A stretch of 64,000 bases of DNA from Desulfovibrionaceae bacterium. Its GTDB lineage: Bacteria > Desulfobacterota > Desulfovibrionia > Desulfovibrionales > Desulfovibrionaceae. Under the pieces are notes generated by a model. It saw only the letters and a program-made list of their open reading frames with translations, searched no databases and was not told the origin of the DNA. Positions 43,115-52,910 of the stretch are shown here, one piece after another. Position 1 is the stretch's first letter. Each line of letters begins with the position of its first letter. The stretch lies in the NCBI GenBank assembly GCA_015709315.1, contig JACCQI010000004.1, positions 1 to 64,000 on the forward strand. The letters run 5' to 3'. Made by a program: the position numbers and the translations under genes.

Positions 43115-44156
43115 CACCGGCGCAACAACGGCTCCGCGCATTGCCGTGGATGCCATGGGGGGCGATTTCGGCCCCCGTATAGTGGTGCCGGCCGCGGTGC
43201 AAGCCGCGCGCGAGGGCGTTTCCATCATACTTGTGGGCGACGAGGAACTCGTCAGGGCGGAGCTTGCCGGGTGCAGGACCGACGGCCTGGACATCCGGGT
43301 TGTTCACGCCTCCCAGGTTGTGGAGATGGACGACAAGCCTTCGGACGCGCTCAGGCGGAAAAAGGACTCGTCCATCCAGGTGGCTTGCCGCCTGGTCAAG
43401 GACGGTGAGGCCGACGGCGTGATCTCGGCGGGCAACTCCGGGGCCACCGTGGCCTGCGGCATGTTCGTGCTCGGCCGCATCAAGGGCGTGCAGCGCCCGG
43501 CCCTGGCGGGCATCCTGCCCACGGAAAAGGACCCCGTGGTCCTGCTCGACGTGGGCGCCAACGTGGATTCCAAGCCTCAGCACCTGCTCCAGTTCGGAAT
43601 CATGGCCGACGTGTTCGCGCGCGGCGTCATGGGCATGGACAATCCGTCGGTCGGCATCCTGTCCATCGGCGAGGAGGAGGGCAAGGGCAACGCCGCCGTG
43701 CGCGAGGCGTTCGAGCTGCTCAAGAAATCCCAGCTGCGGTTCATCGGCAACGTCGAAGGGCGCGACATCTTCACCGGCGAGGTGGACATCGTGGTCTGCG
43801 ACGGGTTCGTGGGCAACGTGGCGCTCAAGCTCTCCGAGGGGTTGGCCACTTCGCTCGGCCGCATCCTCAAGAGCGAGCTGACGTCCAACTGGCTGTCCAA
43901 GCTCGGCATCCTGCTTTCCCTCGGCGCCTTCAAGCGGTTCCGCAAGGTGACCGACTATGCCGAGTACGGCGGAGCGCCGCTTCTGGGCCTCAAGGACATC
44001 GTCATCGTGGCCCACGGCAAGTCCAACGAACTGGCCATGGTCAACGGCATCCGCATGGCCGCCACCTCGGTGCGGAACAAGGCGCACGAGCACATGGTGG
44101 AGCGGCTGGCCGACCACAAGGGCCTCAACGGAAGTTCCGAAAAGGACGCCGCCTAG
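43104..44156 (+). CDS. plsX: Phosphate acyltransferase PlsX
   Basis: 350 residues. [12 protein letters not shown] at the N terminus, [21 protein letters not shown] and [13 protein letters not shown] are diagnostic. It converts acyl-ACP to acyl-phosphate for phospholipid synthesis at the membrane. It overlaps rpmF and is followed by fabH after 82 bp. Confidence 0.97.
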   Translation: MMPSTGATTAPRIAVDAMGGDFGPRIVVPAAVQAAREGVSIILVGDEELVRAELAGCRTDGLDIRVVHASQVVEMDDKPSDALRRKKDSSIQVACRLVKDGEADGVISAGNSGATVACGMFVLGRIKGVQRPALAGILPTEKDPVVLLDVGANVDSKPQHLLQFGIMADVFARGVMGMDNPSVGILSIGEEEGKGNAAVREAFELLKKSQLRFIGNVEGRDIFTGEVDIVVCDGFVGNVALKLSEGLATSLGRILKSELTSNWLSKLGILLSLGAFKRFRKVTDYAEYGGAPLLGLKDIVIVAHGKSNELAMVNGIRMAATSVRNKAHEHMVERLADHKGLNGSSEKDAA

Positions 44157-44238
44157 TCCCTGGCGTCCCTGGAAAAATCAGATTTGTGCAAGTCCTCGCG
44201 CGGCTTGACCGCGCGAGTGCATTGGCATACACAGCCCC

Positions 44239-45225
44239 ATGATCAATTGCATCCTACGCGGCTTTGGCCGGTACGCCCCCGAGCGTCTGCTGACCAACGC
44301 CGATCTCGAAAAGATAGTCGATACTTCCGACGAGTGGATCACCACCCGGACGGGCATCAAGGAACGCCACGTGGTGGCCGAAGGCCAGGCCGCTTCGGAC
44401 ATGGCCTACGAGTCCGGCAAGATGGCCCTGGCCGACGCGGGCATGGACCCGTCCGAGCTGACCCACATCGTGTGCGGCACCTTCACCCCCGACTCCATGA
44501 TCCCGTCCTGCGCCTGCGTCATTCAGGAGAAGCTCGGCACCTCGGGCCAGGCGTGCGTGGACGTGCAGGCCGCCTGCTCCGGGTTCCTCTACGCCTTGCA
44601 GACCGCGCGCGGCTATCTGCAACTGGAGCCTGACGCCAAGGTTCTGGTGGTCACCAGCGAGGTCATCTCCCGCCGCGTGAACTGGGAGGACCGGGCCACC
44701 TGCGTGCTGTTCGGCGACGCCTCGGGCGCGGTGGTCATGACCTCCGGCACCGAGGACGAGACGCCCCGCGTGCTGGATTGCATGCTGGCCGCGGACGGCT
44801 CCCTGGGCAACCTGCTCACCGTACACGGCGGCGGTTCGGCCTACGCCTACAAGCTGGGCGAACCCGTGGGCGAGGAATTCTTCGTGCAGATGGCGGGCCG
44901 CGACGTGTTCAAGCACGCGGTGCGCTCCATGACCACCATCTGCAACGACCTGCTCGCGCGCAACAACCTGACCCGGGCCGACGTGGACGTGCTTCTGCCG
45001 CACCAGGCCAACTACCGCATCATCGATGCCGTGGGCCGCAAGCTCGAAATCCCCGAGGAAAAGGTTTTCTGCAACATCCACAAGTACGGCAACACGTCCG
45101 CCGCGTCCGTGCCGCTGGCCCTGTCCGAGGCCGTGGAGCAGGGATTCGTCAAGCCCGGCGACCTGGTTCTGCTGACCACCTTCGGCGGCGGCTTCACCTG
45201 GGGCGCGACGTTGGTGCAGTTCTAA
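44239..45225 (+). CDS. fabH: 3-oxoacyl-ACP synthase III
   Basis: 328 residues. Cys113 in VQAACSGFLYAL, His in LLPHQANYRI and Asn in YGNTSAAS make up the catalytic triad. It starts fatty-acid chains from acetyl-CoA and malonyl-ACP. Normal length and start. Confidence 0.96.
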   Translation: MINCILRGFGRYAPERLLTNADLEKIVDTSDEWITTRTGIKERHVVAEGQAASDMAYESGKMALADAGMDPSELTHIVCGTFTPDSMIPSCACVIQEKLGTSGQACVDVQAACSGFLYALQTARGYLQLEPDAKVLVVTSEVISRRVNWEDRATCVLFGDASGAVVMTSGTEDETPRVLDCMLAADGSLGNLLTVHGGGSAYAYKLGEPVGEEFFVQMAGRDVFKHAVRSMTTICNDLLARNNLTRADVDVLLPHQANYRIIDAVGRKLEIPEEKVFCNIHKYGNTSAASVPLALSEAVEQGFVKPGDLVLLTTFGGGFTWGATLVQF

Positions 45226-45274
45226 TATTAAAACGGCTGTTTTGTTGATTTTTCCGAAGGATTGATGCATAGGC

Positions 45275-45329
45275 TACAATCCTGTTACAACGGCCTGAGA
45301 ATTTGCAGTCCGGCACCAATTGGTATATG
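45275..45329 (+). promoter_or_regulatory. Candidate fabG promoter and operator region
   Basis: In the 140-bp fabH-fabG gap, TACAAT (45275-45280) is a good -10 with a weak -35 at 45252. Downstream lies the perfect palindrome ACCAATTGGT (45315-45324) next to TATATG. It may be an operator for a fatty-acid regulator; none is encoded in the window. Confidence 0.35.
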
Positions 45330-45365
45330 GGGTGCTGACCAAAGCGAGAATCACGAGGTTACTCA

Positions 45366-46109
45366 ATGAGCGATCTTCCCAACGTCGCCCTTGTCACGGG
45401 CGGCTCCCGGGGCATCGGCCGCACCGTGGCCGAGCGCCTGGCCGCCGACGGCTTCGAAGTCTATTTCACCTATGTCAGCCGTCCCGAGGCCGCCGAGGAA
45501 GCGGCGGCGTCCATTGAAAAGGCGGGCGGCAAGGCCCGCGCCTTTCAGCTCGATTCCGGCGACCGCGAGGCCGTGGCCGCATTTTTCAAGGATGAGATCA
45601 AGGGCAAGGTGTCCCTCGCCGTGCTCGTCAACAACGCGGGCATCACCCGCGACGGGCTGATGATGCGTATGAAGGACGAGGACTGGGACAAGGTGCTCGA
45701 CATCAACCTGACCGGCTGTTTCACCTTCCTCAAGGAAGCGTCCAAGATCATGGGCAAGCAGCGTTCGGGCCGTATCGTCAACATTACCTCCGTGGTCGGC
45801 CAGATGGGCAACGCGGGCCAGGCCAACTACGCCGCCGCCAAGGCGGGGCTGATCGGCCTGACCAAGTCCGCCGCCCGCGAACTGGCCCCGCGCGGGATCA
45901 CGGTCAACGCCGTGGCCCCCGGATTCATCGAGACCGACATGACCGCCACGCTGCCCGAAAAGGCCGTGGAGGCCCTGAAGGCCCAGATTCCGTTAAAAGC
46001 CCTCGGGCAGTCCGAGGATATCGCAGCCGCCGTTTCCTTCCTGGCGGGTCCCGGAGCCGGGTACATTACCGGCCAGGTGCTCGGAGTCAACGGCGGCATG
46101 TACATGTAA
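45366..46109 (+). CDS. fabG: 3-oxoacyl-ACP reductase
   Basis: 247 residues. NADPH motif TGGSRGIG (11-18), NNAG, catalytic Ser142, Tyr155 and Lys159 in NYAAAKAG, and the C-terminal ITGQVLGVNGGMYM. It reduces the beta-keto group in chain elongation. acpP follows after 34 bp. Confidence 0.96.
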   Translation: MSDLPNVALVTGGSRGIGRTVAERLAADGFEVYFTYVSRPEAAEEAAASIEKAGGKARAFQLDSGDREAVAAFFKDEIKGKVSLAVLVNNAGITRDGLMMRMKDEDWDKVLDINLTGCFTFLKEASKIMGKQRSGRIVNITSVVGQMGNAGQANYAAAKAGLIGLTKSAARELAPRGITVNAVAPGFIETDMTATLPEKAVEALKAQIPLKALGQSEDIAAAVSFLAGPGAGYITGQVLGVNGGMYM

Positions 46110-46143
46110 GTTACGAAAATAACATTTGGTATTGGAGGAAAGT

Positions 46144-46380
46144 ATGTCCGACGTAGCAGCAAAAGTAAAAGACATCATCATCGACCAGCTGGGCGTTTCC
46201 GAGGGCGAAGTCGTGGAAACCGCCGCGTTCGTTGAGGATCTGGGTGCCGATTCCCTGGACCTGACCGAACTGATCATGGCCATGGAAGAGGAATTCGACC
46301 TGGAGATCGACGATGAGGAAGCTCAGAAGATCCTCAAGGTCGGCGACGCCATCTCCCACATCGAGAAAGCCCTCAAGTAG
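46144..46380 (+). CDS. acpP: Acyl carrier protein
   Basis: 78 residues, acidic. [19 protein letters not shown] carries the phosphopantetheine Ser37. GGAGG four to five bases upstream fixes the ATG at 46144. It is followed by a terminator hairpin before fabF. Confidence 0.98.
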   Translation: MSDVAAKVKDIIIDQLGVSEGEVVETAAFVEDLGADSLDLTELIMAMEEEFDLEIDDEEAQKILKVGDAISHIEKALK

Positions 46381-46408
46381 CGACAACTGAAACAAAGTCA
46401 CCATTTGC

Positions 46409-46450
46409 GAGCGTCTTACGCACCAAATGCGGTGTAAGACGCTCCTTTTT
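46409..46450 (+). terminator. Rho-independent terminator between acpP and fabF
   Basis: GAGCGTCTTACGCACC (46409-46424) pairs with GGTGTAAGACGCTC (46431-46444) around AAATGC, followed by CTTTTT. It lies 28 bases after acpP and 28 before fabF. As no convincing promoter separates it from fabF, partial read-through would give more acpP than fabF message. Confidence 0.85.
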
Positions 46451-46477
46451 CATTACCACAGACACGCGGTAGGTACC

Positions 46478-47716
46478 ATGAACAGAGTAGTCGTTACCAG
46501 CATCGCGGCCATCACTCCGCTCGGCAACGACGTGGACGCCAGTTGGCGCAATCTCCTGGATGGCCAGTCGGGCATCGGCGCGATCACCAAGATCGACGCC
46601 GGCGATCTGGCCACCAAGATTGCCGGTGAGGTCAAGGGCTTCGATCCCCATGTTTACATAGGGAAGAAGGAAGCCCGTCGCATGGCGACGTTCACCCAGT
46701 ATGCGGTGTCCGCCACCGCCATGCTGCTCGACCGGGCCGGTTGGACCGTGCCCGAGTCGGAGCGCGACCGGGTCGGCACCGTCGTCGGCGTGGGCCTGGG
46801 CGGGCTGCAGTCCATCGAGGACACACACGCCAAGATGCTTCAGCGCGGACCGAGCAAGATTTCGCCGTTTTTCATCCCCATCCTCATCGCCAACATGGCC
46901 GCCGGTCAGGTGTCCATCGCGGCGGGCGCCATGGGGCCGAACATCTGCACCACCACGGCCTGCGCCTCCGGCACCCACGGCGTGGGCGCGGCCTACACCG
47001 ACATCGCCATGGGCCGGGCCGACGCCATGATCTGCGGCGGCGCGGAATCCACCATCACCCGGCTGGGCGTGGCCGGATTCAACGCCATGAAGGCCCTTTC
47101 GGTCCGCAACGACGAGCCCGAGCTTGCCTCGCGCCCGTTCGACGCCGACCGCACCGGCTTCATCATGGGCGAGGGCTGCGGCCTGCTGCTGCTCGAATCC
47201 CTGGAGCACGCCAAGGCGCGCGGCGCGGAAATCCTGGCCGAGGTGGTCGGGTACGGCGCGTCCGGCGACGCATACCACATGACCGCTCCGCCCGAGGACG
47301 GTTCCGGCATGGCCTACGCCATGGCCGCCGCCCTGCGCGAGGCCAAGGTGGACCCGTCCGACGTGGACCACATCAACGCCCACGGCACGTCCACCTACCT
47401 GAACGACCTGTGCGAGACCCGGGCCATCAAGAAGGTGTTCGGCGACCACGCCTACGACATCGACATTTGCGCCAACAAGTCCCAGATAGGGCACCTGCTC
47501 GGCGCGGCGGGCGGGGTTGAGGCCGTGTTCGCGGTCAAGACCCTTGTCGAGGGCGTCATTCCGGGCACCCTCAACCAGACCAGCCCGGACCCGGAGTGCG
47601 ACCTGGACGTGTGCGCCGACGGCCCGCGCGAAAAGCGGGTGGAGTACGCGCTCTCCAACTCGTTCGGCTTCGGCGGAACCAACGCCTGCGTACTCTTCAA
47701 GCGGTTCGCGGGATAG
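46478..47716 (+). CDS. fabF: 3-oxoacyl-ACP synthase II
   Basis: 412 residues. Catalytic Cys162 in CTTTACASGTHGVG, His in NAHGTSTYLND and the late His of SQIGHLLGAAGG. It elongates acyl-ACP. The start at 46478 begins the family's MNRVVVTSIAAITPLG. Terminator follows at 47729. Confidence 0.96.
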   Translation: MNRVVVTSIAAITPLGNDVDASWRNLLDGQSGIGAITKIDAGDLATKIAGEVKGFDPHVYIGKKEARRMATFTQYAVSATAMLLDRAGWTVPESERDRVGTVVGVGLGGLQSIEDTHAKMLQRGPSKISPFFIPILIANMAAGQVSIAAGAMGPNICTTTACASGTHGVGAAYTDIAMGRADAMICGGAESTITRLGVAGFNAMKALSVRNDEPELASRPFDADRTGFIMGEGCGLLLLESLEHAKARGAEILAEVVGYGASGDAYHMTAPPEDGSGMAYAMAAALREAKVDPSDVDHINAHGTSTYLNDLCETRAIKKVFGDHAYDIDICANKSQIGHLLGAAGGVEAVFAVKTLVEGVIPGTLNQTSPDPECDLDVCADGPREKRVEYALSNSFGFGGTNACVLFKRFAG

Positions 47717-47728
47717 CGAAAGACAACG

Positions 47729-47754
47729 GGGAGGCCATCCGGCCTCCCTTTTTT
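47729..47754 (+). terminator. fabF terminator
   Basis: GGGAGGCC-atcc-GGCCTCCC followed by T6, 12 bases after the fabF stop. Confidence 0.88.
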
Positions 47755-48012
47755 ATTTGCGGGCGGGATGCCTTTCTTCTTGCGAGTCCCGTCCGAACGC
47801 TCTAAAAGCTAAAGCCTGTACGGTGCAATCGGAGCGGTTGAACGGCCCCTCCGTGACGATATAAGGACGGATCTCCACTCCACGGGAGGCGGCGGGAGCG
47901 CCGGGCCGGGACGGTGAAAAAGCCCGACCGGACCGATGACGCCATGATCGCTGGAGCCGCCTGATTGGAGTGGGAAGCCATTCGCATCCACATTCAACCA
48001 GAGGATATCACC

Positions 48013-49251
48013 ATGGAAGAGCTGTTTATCCAGGACCCGGCGGTCGCCGCCGCCATCGCCGACGAGATCGACCGCGAGGTCTCCAAGCTGGAACTCATCG
48101 CCAGCGAAAATTTCGTGTCCACGGCCGTGCGCCAGGCACAGGGCTCGGTCATGACCCACAAATACGCCGAAGGCTACCCCGGTAAACGGTGGTACGGCGG
48201 CTGCGAGTTCGTGGACGAGGTCGAAGACCTGGCCCGCGACCGCGCCAAGGAGATCTTCGGCGCAGGCTACGCCAACGTCCAGCCCCATTCCGGCTCCCAG
48301 GCCAACATGGCCGTGTATTTCGCGGCCTGCAACCCCGGCGACACCGTGCTCGGCATGGACCTGTCCCACGGCGGCCACCTGACCCACGGTTCCCCGGTCA
48401 ACTTCTCGGGCAAGCTGTTCAACATGGTGCATTACGGCGTGGACCGCGAGACCCAGACCATCGACTACGACGCGGTCGAGGCCCTGGCCAAGGAACATCG
48501 CCCCACCATGATCATTGCGGGCGCGTCCGCCTACCCCCGCATCATCGACTTCGCCCGCTTCCGCCAGATCGCGGACGAGGTCGGGGCCAAGCTCATGGTC
48601 GACATGGCCCACATCGCCGGGCTGATCGCCGCTGGCGAGCACCCGTCCTGCATCGAGTACGCCCACTACACCACCACCACGACCCACAAGACCCTGCGCG
48701 GCCCGCGCGGCGGCATGATCCTGGGCGGCGAGGAGCTGGAAAAGGAAATGAATTCCAACATCTTCCCCGGCATCCAGGGCGGCCCGCTGATGCACGTCAT
48801 CGCGGCCAAGGCCGTGGCCTTTGGCGAGGCCCTGTCCCCCGGATTCGTGGAGTACCAGCAGCAGGTCGTCAAGAACGCCAAGCAACTCGCCACCTCCCTG
48901 ACCGAGGCGGGCTTCAGGCTCGTGTCCGGCGGCACGGACAACCACATGATGCTGGTTGACCTGTCCGACATGGACTACACCGGCAAGGACGCCCAGATCG
49001 CTCTGGACAAGGCGGGCATCACCGCCAACAAGAACACCATCCCGTTCGAGACCAAGTCCCCGTTCCAGACCTCCGGCATCCGCCTGGGCACCCCGGCCCT
49101 GACCACGCGCGGCATGATCGAAGAGGACATGATCGTTGTCGCCGAAGCCATTGTGGCCGCGCTCAACAACATGAACGACGACAAGGCGCTCAAGGAAATC
49201 TCCGACGAAGTCGAGGAGTTCGCCCGCGAATTTCCGCTCTTCGCCTGGTAG
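48013..49251 (+). CDS. glyA: Serine hydroxymethyltransferase
   Basis: 412 residues. [21 protein letters not shown], and PLP-binding Lys226 in [14 protein letters not shown]. It interconverts serine and glycine and supplies one-carbon units. GAGG lies eight bases upstream of ATG 48013. The leader from the fabF terminator is about 260 nt and GC rich, with inverted segments such as CCACTCC/GGAGTGG, but no riboswitch I recognise. Confidence 0.96.
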   Translation: MEELFIQDPAVAAAIADEIDREVSKLELIASENFVSTAVRQAQGSVMTHKYAEGYPGKRWYGGCEFVDEVEDLARDRAKEIFGAGYANVQPHSGSQANMAVYFAACNPGDTVLGMDLSHGGHLTHGSPVNFSGKLFNMVHYGVDRETQTIDYDAVEALAKEHRPTMIIAGASAYPRIIDFARFRQIADEVGAKLMVDMAHIAGLIAAGEHPSCIEYAHYTTTTTHKTLRGPRGGMILGGEELEKEMNSNIFPGIQGGPLMHVIAAKAVAFGEALSPGFVEYQQQVVKNAKQLATSLTEAGFRLVSGGTDNHMMLVDLSDMDYTGKDAQIALDKAGITANKNTIPFETKSPFQTSGIRLGTPALTTRGMIEEDMIVVAEAIVAALNNMNDDKALKEISDEVEEFAREFPLFAW

Positions 49252-49270
49252 GCCCGAACGAGTCGATTTA

Positions 49271-49313
49271 AAACGGCCCGCCCCAGCGATCGCTGGGACG
49301 GGCCGTTTTTTTT
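49271..49313 (+). terminator. glyA terminator
   Basis: AACGGCCCG, then CCAGCG-at-CGCTGG, then CGGGCCGTT and T8: a long, strong rho-independent terminator 20 bases after glyA. Confidence 0.9.
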
Positions 49314-49321
49314 GCCTTCGG

Positions 49322-49386
49322 CGACCAGAGGGGGAACCTCTTGAGAGAGGTTCCCCCTCTGGACTCCCCCTCCAGAACTTTTTGTA
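49322..49386 (+). repeat. 3' hairpin element, family T, copy 2
   Basis: Perfect 17-bp arms (49325-49341 and 49346-49362, CCAGAGGGGGAACCTCT and its complement), followed by the tail GGACTCCCCCTCCAGAACTT and TTTTGTATC. Tail and position after a plus-strand gene match the copy after cobT; the arms differ. Confidence 0.7.
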
Positions 49387-49407
49387 TCCGCCTTCGGCGG
49401 GGGCTGG

Positions 49408-50139
49408 TTATGCGGGGATTAAGCAGAGGTCTTTTGTTTCCGGCATTTCGCTCCATATTTTCCCATGCAGTGATCTGCCAGCCTTTTTTTTGTTTGTGCC
49501 ACCCCATTGTTTGAAGAAGAATGGAACATCCTTTTGGACGCATTGACGCTTGATGTTCGTAACCCATCGTTCTTCCATCGGGCGAGCTCCTGGGCCAGAC
49601 TCTCCGCCGACAATAACCCAGTCGATTGATGATAACGGTAGATTCGGCAGGGGACCAAGCAATGGTTCCAACGACAGGAATTTGATTTGAGCACCTGTCG
49701 ATGCGAGATTGTTTATTCGATATAAATAATCAGAGTTTTCGACACTGACCCCCATCCAAACATTAGAAGGCCAATCCAATTTGTGGTTGAGTTCGGCAAG
49801 CCTGGATGAGCGTTTCGTCAACACCTGAAAGGTGTGCCAATGGGCCTGTTCCATGGTTTGAAATACCTGCTTTATGAACGCGAGAGGAACGTCTTTATGG
49901 AACAAGTCGCTCATTGAATTCACAAAGATCATCGAGGGTTTTTTCCATGTAAGTGGAATTGATAGCGCTGATTTATGAAGAGTGAGTTTGAAACCATTTC
50001 GATAATTATATTGGCCCATTGCGTGGAGTCTTTTTGCCATTCTTTCTGCGTAGCAATGTTGACAGCCTGGGCTAATTTTGGTGCATCCCGTCAGAGGATT
50101 CCAGGATTTTTCAGTCCATTCGATTTTGGTTGTTGTCAT
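49408..50139 (-). CDS. Gp37/Gp68-family (DUF5131) three-Cys protein
   Basis: 243 residues. Three-cysteine motif C19-x6-C26-x2-C29 in [19 protein letters not shown], then [45 protein letters not shown] and [16 protein letters not shown], all typical of the Gp37/Gp68 family (radical-SAM-like, found in phages and bacteria). Catalytic role unknown. AT-rich compared with every neighbour. It is paired with TcmP seven bases upstream, the usual partner of this family. Confidence 0.85.
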   Translation of the reverse strand: MTTTKIEWTEKSWNPLTGCTKISPGCQHCYAERMAKRLHAMGQYNYRNGFKLTLHKSALSIPLTWKKPSMIFVNSMSDLFHKDVPLAFIKQVFQTMEQAHWHTFQVLTKRSSRLAELNHKLDWPSNVWMGVSVENSDYLYRINNLASTGAQIKFLSLEPLLGPLPNLPLSSIDWVIVGGESGPGARPMEERWVTNIKRQCVQKDVPFFFKQWGGTNKKKAGRSLHGKIWSEMPETKDLCLIPA

Positions 50140-50146
50140 ATTCAGC

Positions 50147-51211
50147 CTACCTGATGAGAGTTATGTCTTTTATATCTTTACGAACAATAGTGGTTTGATA
50201 GGAAAGTGGTGGAACGTTTGCTATCATCCCTTCGTTTTTCATCTTTCGAAGTACAGCTTTTGCGTGACTGGCCATAACCCCAAATTGAAGTGCAAATTCG
50301 TATGCTTCCTTGGTGTTGGTTATTTCTTTGACAAAAATTTTATCTCGGAGCTCAGCTTCAAAAGCATCTAGCTTTTTAGAAAAAAATTTGAGTAGCTGTG
50401 AGCTGTTTTGAATTATCCCATCAATATCGAAATTTGCTTCACCTGCATTTTTATCTTCGGCCCAGCACGCCTTTATAAATTTTTCGGCACCGCTGGGGTG
50501 GCTTGAGCCAAAAAGAAGCCCGTGAATATTATTTCCATGTTTAATTGAAAATGGAACGATAAAATAGTCAGGATTTGCAATTAACTCACGACATGTATCA
50601 GCGACAGTCCTATGAGCGTCCTTCCATGCTCCCTTCTGATTGAGGTGTAGGGCGAGGTTTTTATGTTTGATGAAGCGTCTGGCAGAACTGGAGGCAACAA
50701 AAGCTAGCCAGTCGGTGATAGGAAAGGAAGCAAGCTGCCGGAGATAATTATCACCGATTGCATTTATTCCGCATTGGTCTATAAATATAAAACAGGCTGT
50801 ACTACATTTTGAAGCGACTGCAGCGACATGTGGAAATATGTCGGCATAGGGTAGGGACGTCAATTTGATGTTAACAATGTCAGGAAGTGGTGGGCGTTGT
50901 TCAATAATTTTAGTTAACCGATTAATTTTCCACTTTTTTCTGTCGTTAAATATAATATTTATTTTTGGTGGATTTTTGGTCGAAGGAAGATGCAGGTATT
51001 TTGTTAGTTCATTAAGTAAAATTAGGGGACTACCTTTTCTTCCATTGCGATCGCAACCTGGGCCGCAGAAAAGATCAAAAAGCCAAATTTCCGAAACTCT
51101 TCCAGAATTGGTCATGAAAACAGGGAGCCAAGCCTTTATATACGCTTCATATAGCCTTAATTTGGTCAACGTGTGTGCTTGATAAGCTATTTTATGGAAT
51201 TCTTTTCTCAT
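50147..51211 (-). CDS. tcmP: Three-Cys-motif partner protein TcmP
   Basis: 354 residues. [22 protein letters not shown] at 42-62 is the TcmP N-terminal motif, similar to a Rossmann glycine loop. [12 protein letters not shown] near 141-152 replaces the DPFG-like motif I would expect. The C terminus ([26 protein letters not shown]) looks like a winged helix. TcmP is defined by co-occurrence with the three-Cys protein downstream. Strongly AT-rich and with different codon use, so acquired horizontally. AAGGA six bases before the ATG. Confidence 0.85.
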   Translation of the reverse strand: MRKEFHKIAYQAHTLTKLRLYEAYIKAWLPVFMTNSGRVSEIWLFDLFCGPGCDRNGRKGSPLILLNELTKYLHLPSTKNPPKINIIFNDRKKWKINRLTKIIEQRPPLPDIVNIKLTSLPYADIFPHVAAVASKCSTACFIFIDQCGINAIGDNYLRQLASFPITDWLAFVASSSARRFIKHKNLALHLNQKGAWKDAHRTVADTCRELIANPDYFIVPFSIKHGNNIHGLLFGSSHPSGAEKFIKACWAEDKNAGEANFDIDGIIQNSSQLLKFFSKKLDAFEAELRDKIFVKEITNTKEAYEFALQFGVMASHAKAVLRKMKNEGMIANVPPLSYQTTIVRKDIKDITLIR

Positions 51212-51220
51212 AACTATTCC

Positions 51221-52909
51221 TTAATAATTTTCCACGCCGCATCCGACGCACTTCGTGCATCCCTTGGGCGAGCAGCCCTTGCTGACCTTGGCGGCCTTGG
51301 CGCGCTCCCATTCCTTCCACAGGTGGTCGCGTCGGACGCCGATGTCCACGACCTCCCAGGGGAAAGGCTCGTCCTTGCCGCGCTCGCGGTCCAGGATGAC
51401 CGAGGGATCGCCGTCCCAGAGCTTGAGCGCCTTTTTCCAGCCGCCGTGGTCGGCCGCCAGGAGGATGAAGTCCGCCACCTCCTCGCCGCCCCGGGCGAGC
51501 AGACCCTGGAGCCTTGCCTGGAACGGGTTGTCGTGCTGGAGCGTCAACCCCTTGAAGGGCTTGGCCATGTGTTCGAGCTGCTTCATGCGGGCGTTGAGCG
51601 CCGACTCGCCCGCCATGGGCGCCCACTGGAACGGGGTGAAGGGCTTGGGCACCAGGGAGGAGACCCCGATGGTGATCCGCATGAACTGCTTTTTCCGCCC
51701 GCCCGGTTCCTCGCTGCGGATGGCCACGATCTCGTGGAGCAGGGCCTCAAGCTCGGCGTAGTCCTCGTCGGTTTCGCCGGGCCAGCCCGCGATCAGGTAG
51801 AGCTTGAGGTGGTTGACGCCGTATCGGGCGCAGAGCCGGACCGCGCGTTTGAAGTCTTCTATGTCGAGCTTCTTGCTCATCATCCGCCTGAGCCGCTCGC
51901 CGGCTCCTTCCAGGGCCAGGGTCACGGTGCGGATGCCGCGCTCGCGCAGGTACGTGAGCAGCTCTTCGGTCACACCGTCCGCGCGCATGGAGGACAGGGA
52001 AAATTTCTTTTTTTCGGCGTGCAGCCACTTGAGGAAGGGGAGCAGGTCCGGCCAGTCGGTCAGGGCCGTGCCCACCAGCCCGACCTTGGGCGGGTCGGCC
52101 AGGGTGACGATGCGTTTCAGCTCGTCGATTTCGGCGTGGCGGGGCGGGCGGTAGATGTATCCGGCGGCGCAGAACCGGCAGCCGTAGGGGCAGCCCCGGT
52201 TGACTTCCAGGAGCATGGTGTCGCGGAAGGCGGCGCGGCCCGAGATGAAGCAGGAAAAGGCCGGGTCGGCGAGCGGGCCGTACGCGCCCGACACGATGCG
52301 CTTGACCGGCGTTTTCGAGCGGCCGGGCGCGTACACGCCGGGCAGGTCCTTGACCGCGTCCAGAATGGCCGCCCGGTCAAGGCCGTCGAACACGAGCCGC
52401 TTGATGGCTGCGAACAGGGTCAGGAAATGGTCTTCGGCCTCACCCACCCAGAAGAGGTCCACAAAGGGGGCGATGGGCGCGGGATTGAGAAAGGCGATGG
52501 GGCCGCCCGCGACGACCAGGGGCAGAGAAGGGCGTTCCGCCGCAAGCGGCGGAACGCCCGCCGCCCGGAGCGTTCGAGGAAGACTGAGGAAATCCTCCTC
52601 GAACGTGATGCTCCAGGCTATTACAGGGAATGAGGATAGTGGGCTTTTTGATTCGCGCGTGACGGGGCCGTCGCCATCGGTCTCCCCCAGCTTGTCCGGG
52701 AAGACACGTTCAACGGCCAGGCCGGGTTCCTCGGCCAGCGTCCGGTACACGGACTGCCAGCCCAGGGCGGAGATGGCGGCCTTGTCCCCTCCGGGAACGA
52801 CCAGCGCAACGGGCAGTCGTCCCCCGAGGTCGGGAGCCTTTGGCTCCCGGACGCCATGGTACAGGGTGCGGTGAGCGATGGTGCCCCCCGGTCCGCGCGT
52901 ATTACACAT
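51221..52909 (-). CDS. B12-binding-type radical SAM protein of the dcw cluster
   Basis: 562 residues. The N-terminal part (VVAGGPIAFLNPAPIAPFVDLFWVGEAED) resembles B12-binding radical SAM proteins. The SAM cluster motif is C240-x3-C244-x2-C247 in NRGCPYGCRFCAAGY, with LEGAGERLRRMM and YLIAGWPGETDEDY after it. The C terminus is Cys-rich (GCSPKGCTKCVGCGVENY). The ATG at 52909 lies two bases after ftsZ's stop but has AGG directly adjacent, so the start is uncertain. Function unknown; a link with division is only positional. Confidence 0.8.
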   Translation of the reverse strand: MCNTRGPGGTIAHRTLYHGVREPKAPDLGGRLPVALVVPGGDKAAISALGWQSVYRTLAEEPGLAVERVFPDKLGETDGDGPVTRESKSPLSSFPVIAWSITFEEDFLSLPRTLRAAGVPPLAAERPSLPLVVAGGPIAFLNPAPIAPFVDLFWVGEAEDHFLTLFAAIKRLVFDGLDRAAILDAVKDLPGVYAPGRSKTPVKRIVSGAYGPLADPAFSCFISGRAAFRDTMLLEVNRGCPYGCRFCAAGYIYRPPRHAEIDELKRIVTLADPPKVGLVGTALTDWPDLLPFLKWLHAEKKKFSLSSMRADGVTEELLTYLRERGIRTVTLALEGAGERLRRMMSKKLDIEDFKRAVRLCARYGVNHLKLYLIAGWPGETDEDYAELEALLHEIVAIRSEEPGGRKKQFMRITIGVSSLVPKPFTPFQWAPMAGESALNARMKQLEHMAKPFKGLTLQHDNPFQARLQGLLARGGEEVADFILLAADHGGWKKALKLWDGDPSVILDRERGKDEPFPWEVVDIGVRRDHLWKEWERAKAAKVSKGCSPKGCTKCVGCGVENY

Positions 52910-52910
52910 C

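Noticed and set aside
49252-49407. Attachment site or tRNA near the TcmP module
   Set aside because: No tRNA-like sequence or direct repeat bounding the module was found; only a terminator and a family T hairpin are present.
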